24,866 nucleotides of DNA from a virus. The notes under the pieces were generated by a model. The model saw nothing but the letters and a program-made list of their open reading frames with translations. It did no database searches and was not told the origin of the DNA. The first letter of the stretch is position 1, and every line of letters begins with the position of its first letter. Location of the stretch: IMG/VR virus record IMGVR_UViG_3300010354_000605, positions 1 through 24,866 of that record; one strand, written 5' to 3'. Position numbers and translations under genes: made by a program. Shown here one piece after another: positions 22,001 through 24,866 of this stretch.

Positions 22001-24866
22001 AAGATCTGAGCAGAAGAAAGCAGTACCTAAAAATATAGAGGAGTCTATTAAGAACTCTGCAAAAACGCTTCAGACATCATTCCCTGGAGTTAATGTTATT
22101 GTAGCAGATAATACTGAAGACGCCAAGAAACAAATTGTAGAGCAGCTTACTCCAATTGTTGGAGAAGAAAATGCTAAAAATATTGCAGATCAAATAGAGA
22201 CAGCAAGAGGTCAGGCAGTGTTCTACAAGGGCAAGCCAATAGCTGTCGTGGTAAACAAAGAGAAGGCAATATCAAACACTGCTGCACATGAGGTTTGGCA
22301 CCTGATATTGAGAGAAGCTTTTGGAAAGGACGCTAAGAAGTTTAAGAGCTTCCAGAACGCTATTGCTAGAGAACTTAAGAATGCTGGATACACTGATGTT
22401 GCAGATTATCTTGACAGATTCTCAGCTGAATACGAAGGTGATGCTGCATACGAAGAGTACTTGGCAGAGCTTGGTGGATTGTTAACCACAAAAGGTTTCG
22501 ACCCTAAGAACCTAACAGCGCAAGAGAAGTCTATCCTTGAGAAGATCAAGGAGATCATCAACAAGTTTGCTAAGTCAATGGTTGGGCAGGATGTATTCTT
22601 GAAGGATGCAAAGCCAGAGAACATTCTTCAGTTCATGATTAATGTATCTGACTTAGTTGCTAAGGGAGAGGATGTAAGACCAGCTATTGGAGCAAAAAAG
22701 GTATCTAAAAAAGCTGAAAAAGATATAGAGACTTCTTTGCAGGCTAACTATTCTGACAAAGAATCTAAGTTAACATTCATATATGATAAAAACTCTGAGA
22801 AGTTTGATAAATTAAAGAGAGATGGGTTCATAAATGATGACGTGCCAACAAGTTCTTTCAATGGGAAAGTAATGCTACTGCATCAGCCAGATGCTGCATT
22901 CTCTGGAGAGATACAGAAAAACGGAGAAACTCTTGTAGAGGGTAAGGGTGGTATATTCTTCCCAGCTAAATTTCATGACGAACTTTTATTCTGGGCAAGC
23001 ACTAAGAATACAGTTTCACAATTTGTTAATTCGCTAAACAAGGTTTCAAAAAGAAATGGAGGTAAAATATATATGGCCCTAACTTCTGCGCCATATCATA
23101 AATTACTTTCAAGCACGACTATGTCTAACGCTGTTATGGATTTCTTTTCTTCCAAAGTAGTGGACAAAAACTTTAAAATATCTGAGGCTCAACTTAAATC
23201 ATCTTTAATTGATGCAGCAAATGCAAAAAAAGTTGTGATAAAGAAAAATGAAAAGGGAGAGATAAAAAAGAAGATAGTTGGTTTAAAAATGAATCTATCT
23301 GAAAAAGATAGCATTGAGTCAATAAAATCAAAAATCGCTGAAAAATTAGGCCCTGACAATAGTTTTTTTGATGACAGAAAATTCTTCTCTGAAGAACTTA
23401 TAAAACTAATGTCAAAACAGATAAACAAAAATGATGTTTCTATAACATCTTTTGGTAAACTGTTTTCACAAGGAATTCAAAATAAATACTTCAAAGGCAT
23501 AACTAAGACTGGAAAGGTAAGGATTTCAGCTGCCAATATGACTCAGGCTATATCTGAGATGTTTACAGAGCCATTATTAAAAGAAGGATTTACAGATAGA
23601 TCTTTAGGTGGAGAAGTTTATGCTGTAATTGAAGTTGATGGAGAAGTGGAAGCTGTTGATATAGATAAGCATGAATCATATCCAAGCGCAGTTAAGGCTA
23701 AGAATCCAGTTAAAATACACATATTAAAAGATAGATTTAATTGGAATGATGTATTTAACAAAGAAGGCGAGACTGGTGGAATAAAAAAGAGTGACATGAA
23801 GAGTGTTTACCCATCATCAGGTGTAAGCTCAACTGGACTTGTATTAAATGCACCAGAGGTAGAAATTTCAAAACAATTAACTACAGATAAAGACGCAAAA
23901 CCTGGTTTTGAAGCTGCGCTTGAGGCAATAAATGAAACTCCTGAAGCAAGAGAGGCTTGGAGAAAACAAAATAAGGTTAATCAAAAGCAAAAAAGAAATC
24001 CTATAGTTGAACAAGCGGTTAAGGATTATTATAATGGATTAATAAATCAAGAAAAGTATCTTAATATAGTTAAAGAAAATCAACCTATTAAAACATTTAA
24101 AAATGTGCCAGATCTTCCTTCTGTAAGGGAAATAGTAAATTCACTGGACACATCAAAGGTTGCTACTGGAATAATAGGTGTAACAAAAAATATTAAAGAT
24201 GGAGATAAAGTAGCATCTAGACTTGATATACCAGCATACGAAGACTTTGACACATGGGTTGTTTCTATTCATGATGGAGATAAAGAGGGAAAATCAATAG
24301 CTTATGGGCAAACAGCAGTATTAAAAAATGTTAATTTTAAAACATTTCCTGGTCCAGCTATAAGGATTGCTATGGGAACTCAAAGTAAATCAACTATAGC
24401 GAGAATGTTTGGCAACTGGGTTAATGAAGATCCTAAAGCAGTACACGAGAGAGCGAAACAATTAATGGAAGACCCTGAGTGGACTCAGGTTGGCATGAAT
24501 CCTTTTAGATACAGCTGGTTTTATGACAAGACGGACGGTATGCCAGTTGCAACAGCAGATGAGGTTATCCAAGTTGGAGCATTGGTCTTGGCAAAAAATG
24601 CAAAGAAAGTACTTCCATCTGATCCAATGTTTACAACTAAATCAGCAGAAGGTCTTGAAATTCAATTTCAAAAGCAGTTACCAGCTAGAGTTAATGATCA
24701 GATTAATAATGTTATTTCTGAGCAAAAGGCACTAGGTAAGACACCTGTTGAAGTTGCTAGAGAGGCTGCTAAGTATCTTAAGAGCACTGACGCATACAAT
24801 AAACTTGGAGACAGAGACAAGGCTAAAGTATTGTCTGGAGTCAAGAGATTGTCTGGTATGAGAGTT
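19005..24866 (+). CDS. Giant multidomain polyvalent protein with metallopeptidase domain (3' end outside window)
   Basis: The frame is open from ATG 19005 to the last base: 1954 codons, no stop. Order of parts: two GY...F repeats (residues 9-60); a Gly-rich hydrophobic region (205-253) and a second one (about 340-390, with ESVGEGAGELAAQ); a Lys/Glu-rich helical stretch (about 430-560); an acidic Val/Gln/Pro linker (about 560-590); an ADP-ribosyltransferase-like domain (about 755-900; H769, Y805/Y806, Q890); a zincin peptidase (about 1010-1162; HEVWH 1095-1099, E1155); an unnamed conserved domain (about 1257-1590); a helical linker; and a polyvalent-protein-type domain (about 1700-1865). This architecture matches 'large polyvalent proteins' of phages and conjugative elements, which are co-delivered with DNA to subvert the host. 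Position after internal virion genes fits packaging in the virion. The DxDGD motif of a virion RNA polymerase is absent from this part. Targets are unknown. Confidence 0.85.
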   Translation, partial: MNEQVIDDLFNQAVSKGYKKSREEFVNLLHTNDAVLNDMYSYVQSKGYQKGIEDFSGLVGKKKDVTGLSTVDGTLGLPSGEKDTLVERTFGKNDLTNWLGDIYRSYQGGAAKVDVVDPTMNIFGKKASEIDDNSLKEFVEYTNKIKNTPITDELKDYYKNVEEAGGGFTNSIIEAVKNPAIWGQLAVDSFSMLIPVTGEGVSTYGLGGAATGAGVGAGTGAALGAIGGPLAPVTSTVGAVAGGLRGLMAGMSGTTEVALSYGQYLQEEAQKRGLEFNEQNVKKLLEDQAVIDGATNRALSRGATVALVDAVTSGLSGRALGATKAAVKGTPGKALGTAAGLGVESVGEGAGELAAQVVSGQEVSGEEVALEMIGGVGGGVFNIGVETIIGGEKVGRYKINGEEVSKNRVNRFISTATPEEVAKTNIEVTDDNDVLAVAEDKKKEAMLAGQIDPAVTEETDKSRLVKLEKERAKLKGLDTKSAQNRVKAIDEEIDSITGKYTLEEAPKGAQYKIDGSNMDRARFVAAVNEAKNEEALNELETTDPEVQKVIDAKRAQLTGEVQPEVQPTAVEMPETTVEAVEETQPVTINVADKYTADEVERVKALPIENEDGATMNLDGTKYEKGGLVIPLASRNLPISELTPQKIDEFVKENSESIGSDLVKVGIYKFPGREEASIDINIVADKSKREEALAIARELGQESIFDLDTFENIKTGADGKNPKVLTPKEFLDIQDRLSRPTQTEVTVTPETSSNYANMTEDNEGNFVFFHVGKKGYDTIKKGTGASQVTSREEASALSKVGGLAMYYTAPEQTERQSADGAKYAVKVPKNKVYDFNTDKLNLIDEARQRHEAENPGKAFDTNSQIAYVTKIAGERGFDMVVADWAGGTRAQTTKELTPVDVQESTGNVIEKNFDNEYESNKSKGFTPVVPKRKADKLQALYDKINEVRSVEKRYDNLYSLYTDSSKYTQEEITDLIDNSDLPQDIKNEYKEILGSKEETRRSEQKKAVPKNIEESIKNSAKTLQTSFPGVNVIVADNTEDAKKQIVEQLTPIVGEENAKNIADQIETARGQAVFYKGKPIAVVVNKEKAISNTAAHEVWHLILREAFGKDAKKFKSFQNAIARELKNAGYTDVADYLDRFSAEYEGDAAYEEYLAELGGLLTTKGFDPKNLTAQEKSILEKIKEIINKFAKSMVGQDVFLKDAKPENILQFMINVSDLVAKGEDVRPAIGAKKVSKKAEKDIETSLQANYSDKESKLTFIYDKNSEKFDKLKRDGFINDDVPTSSFNGKVMLLHQPDAAFSGEIQKNGETLVEGKGGIFFPAKFHDELLFWASTKNTVSQFVNSLNKVSKRNGGKIYMALTSAPYHKLLSSTTMSNAVMDFFSSKVVDKNFKISEAQLKSSLIDAANAKKVVIKKNEKGEIKKKIVGLKMNLSEKDSIESIKSKIAEKLGPDNSFFDDRKFFSEELIKLMSKQINKNDVSITSFGKLFSQGIQNKYFKGITKTGKVRISAANMTQAISEMFTEPLLKEGFTDRSLGGEVYAVIEVDGEVEAVDIDKHESYPSAVKAKNPVKIHILKDRFNWNDVFNKEGETGGIKKSDMKSVYPSSGVSSTGLVLNAPEVEISKQLTTDKDAKPGFEAALEAINETPEAREAWRKQNKVNQKQKRNPIVEQAVKDYYNGLINQEKYLNIVKENQPIKTFKNVPDLPSVREIVNSLDTSKVATGIIGVTKNIKDGDKVASRLDIPAYEDFDTWVVSIHDGDKEGKSIAYGQTAVLKNVNFKTFPGPAIRIAMGTQSKSTIARMFGNWVNEDPKAVHERAKQLMEDPEWTQVGMNPFRYSWFYDKTDGMPVATADEVIQVGALVLAKNAKKVLPSDPMFTTKSAEGLEIQFQKQLPARVNDQINNVISEQKALGKTPVEVAREAAKYLKSTDAYNKLGDRDKAKVLSGVKRLSGMRV
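19029..19184 (+). repeat. Two 30-residue N-terminal repeats (KGY...DF/EF type)
   Basis: Residues 16-25 (KGYKKSREEF) and 46-55 (KGYQKGIEDF) repeat with an exact spacing of 30 residues, each followed by a small hydrophobic patch (VNLL / SGLV). I recognise this as a common opening of giant virion proteins of Bacteroidota phages; its role is not known to me. Confidence 0.65.
19617..19763 (+). other. Glycine/alanine-rich hydrophobic segment of the giant protein
   Basis: Residues 205-253 contain 17 Gly in 49 residues with GxxxG-like spacing and few charges (one Arg). Such segments can insert in membranes or pack as glycine zippers. A channel or membrane-crossing role during ejection is inference. 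Confidence 0.5.
21267..21710 (+). other. ADP-ribosyltransferase-like domain (H-Y-Q pattern) within the giant protein
   Basis: Residues about 755-902. FVFFHVGKKG places H769 at the end of a first strand. GGLAMYYTAPE gives Y805/Y806, as in the second ART motif. VVADWAGGTRAQTT gives R888 and Q890 in a late strand. KVYDFNTDKLNLI lies between. The order H...Y...Q/E is that of diphtheria-toxin/PARP-class ADP-ribosyltransferases, which transfer ADP-ribose from NAD. The third position is Gln rather than the usual Glu, so activity, or even the fold, is uncertain. Confidence 0.4.
22032..22490 (+). other. Zincin metallopeptidase domain within the giant protein
   Basis: Residues about 1010-1162. AAHEVWHLILREAFG provides the zinc-binding HExxH (H1095, H1099) and catalytic E1096. 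EEYLAELGG, 56 residues after H1099, offers E1155 as third ligand (gluzincin-like). A strand QAVFYKGKPIAVVVNKE just before is typical of phage polyvalent-protein zincins. It probably cleaves the giant protein itself or host proteins; substrate unknown. Confidence 0.78.
22773..23770 (+). other. Conserved unnamed domain within the giant protein
   Basis: Residues about 1257-1590. Marked blocks are GKVMLLHQPDAAFSGEI (about 1288-1304), GKGGIFFPAKFHDELLFWAS (about 1314-1333), ALTSAPYHKLLSSTTMSNAV (about 1361-1380) and SAANMTQAISEMFTEPL (about 1508-1524). I have seen similar blocks in phage giant proteins but know no name or activity. Base composition is more AT-rich than in the preceding domains. 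Confidence 0.45.
24102..24599 (+). other. Large-polyvalent-protein-associated domain (WVVSIHDG ... VGMNPFRYSWFYDK)
   Basis: Residues about 1700-1865. Blocks are IPAYEDFDTWVVSIHDG, FPGPAIRIAMGTQSKSTIAR, DPEWTQVGMNPFRYSWFYDK and ATADEVIQVGALVLAK. This pattern recurs, in my recollection, in polyvalent proteins of phages and integrative elements. No catalytic function is known to me. Confidence 0.6.

Noticed and set aside
19005-24866. Whether the giant protein is the virion RNA polymerase known in crAss-like phages.
   Set aside because: No DxDGD or related polymerase motif in the 1954 residues visible; domains present are of the polyvalent type. The unseen 3' part could still differ.
1-24866. 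tRNA genes, CRISPR arrays, insertion sequences, attachment sites.
   Set aside because: The window is almost fully coding with gaps of at most about 65 bases; no cloverleaf, spaced direct repeats or transposase frames were seen.

Overview
The window is part of a tailed-phage genome (Caudoviricetes, probably podovirus-like). It carries the DNA-packaging, head, neck and tail genes and the start of a likely injected-protein module. All supported genes are on the + strand and almost gap-free. Three things suggest a Bacteroidota host: AT-rich DNA with AGA-dominated Arg codons, A-rich leaders instead of Shine-Dalgarno sites, and TAnnTTTG-type promoter elements. Gene order and protein signatures resemble crAss-like phages (Crassvirales) or related Bacteroidota podoviruses. 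I place it there by recognition of the sequences, not by a search.

Layout. 12-4732: large terminase and portal, coupled by a TAATG overlap. 4761-7250: probable scaffold and HK97-fold major capsid protein, ending in a terminator. 7307-8626: two short single-gene units, a very basic small protein and an uncharacterised head/neck protein. Each is followed by an intrinsic terminator and preceded by a promoter-like element. From 8689 on, one long cluster runs without a visible terminator: two neck/ring (tail tubular, P22 gp4-like) proteins, a 1415-residue stabilization/muzzle protein, two small structural proteins (one built of repeats), a GNAT-like protein, an alanine-rich internal virion protein, a 557-residue probable cargo protein, and a giant ORF.

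The giant ORF starts at 19005 and is still open at the window edge (1954 codons, no stop). It has the architecture of a phage 'large polyvalent protein'. It begins with two 30-residue-spaced GY...F repeats, followed by glycine-rich hydrophobic stretches. Then come a domain resembling an ADP-ribosyltransferase-like fold (H...YY...Q), a zincin metallopeptidase (HEVWH plus a downstream Glu), a long conserved domain I cannot name, and a second domain of the kind found in such polyvalent proteins. It is the most interesting object here: a probable virion-packaged protein delivered into the host with the DNA.

How the genes work together: terminase packages DNA through the portal into a shell made by capsid protein on the scaffold. 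Ring proteins and muzzle form the neck and short tail. The alanine-rich protein, the 557-residue protein and the giant protein are likely carried inside and ejected at infection. No replication, lysis, integration, tRNA or CRISPR feature is visible. No intergenic gap exceeds about 65 bases, so there is no long unexplained non-coding stretch.
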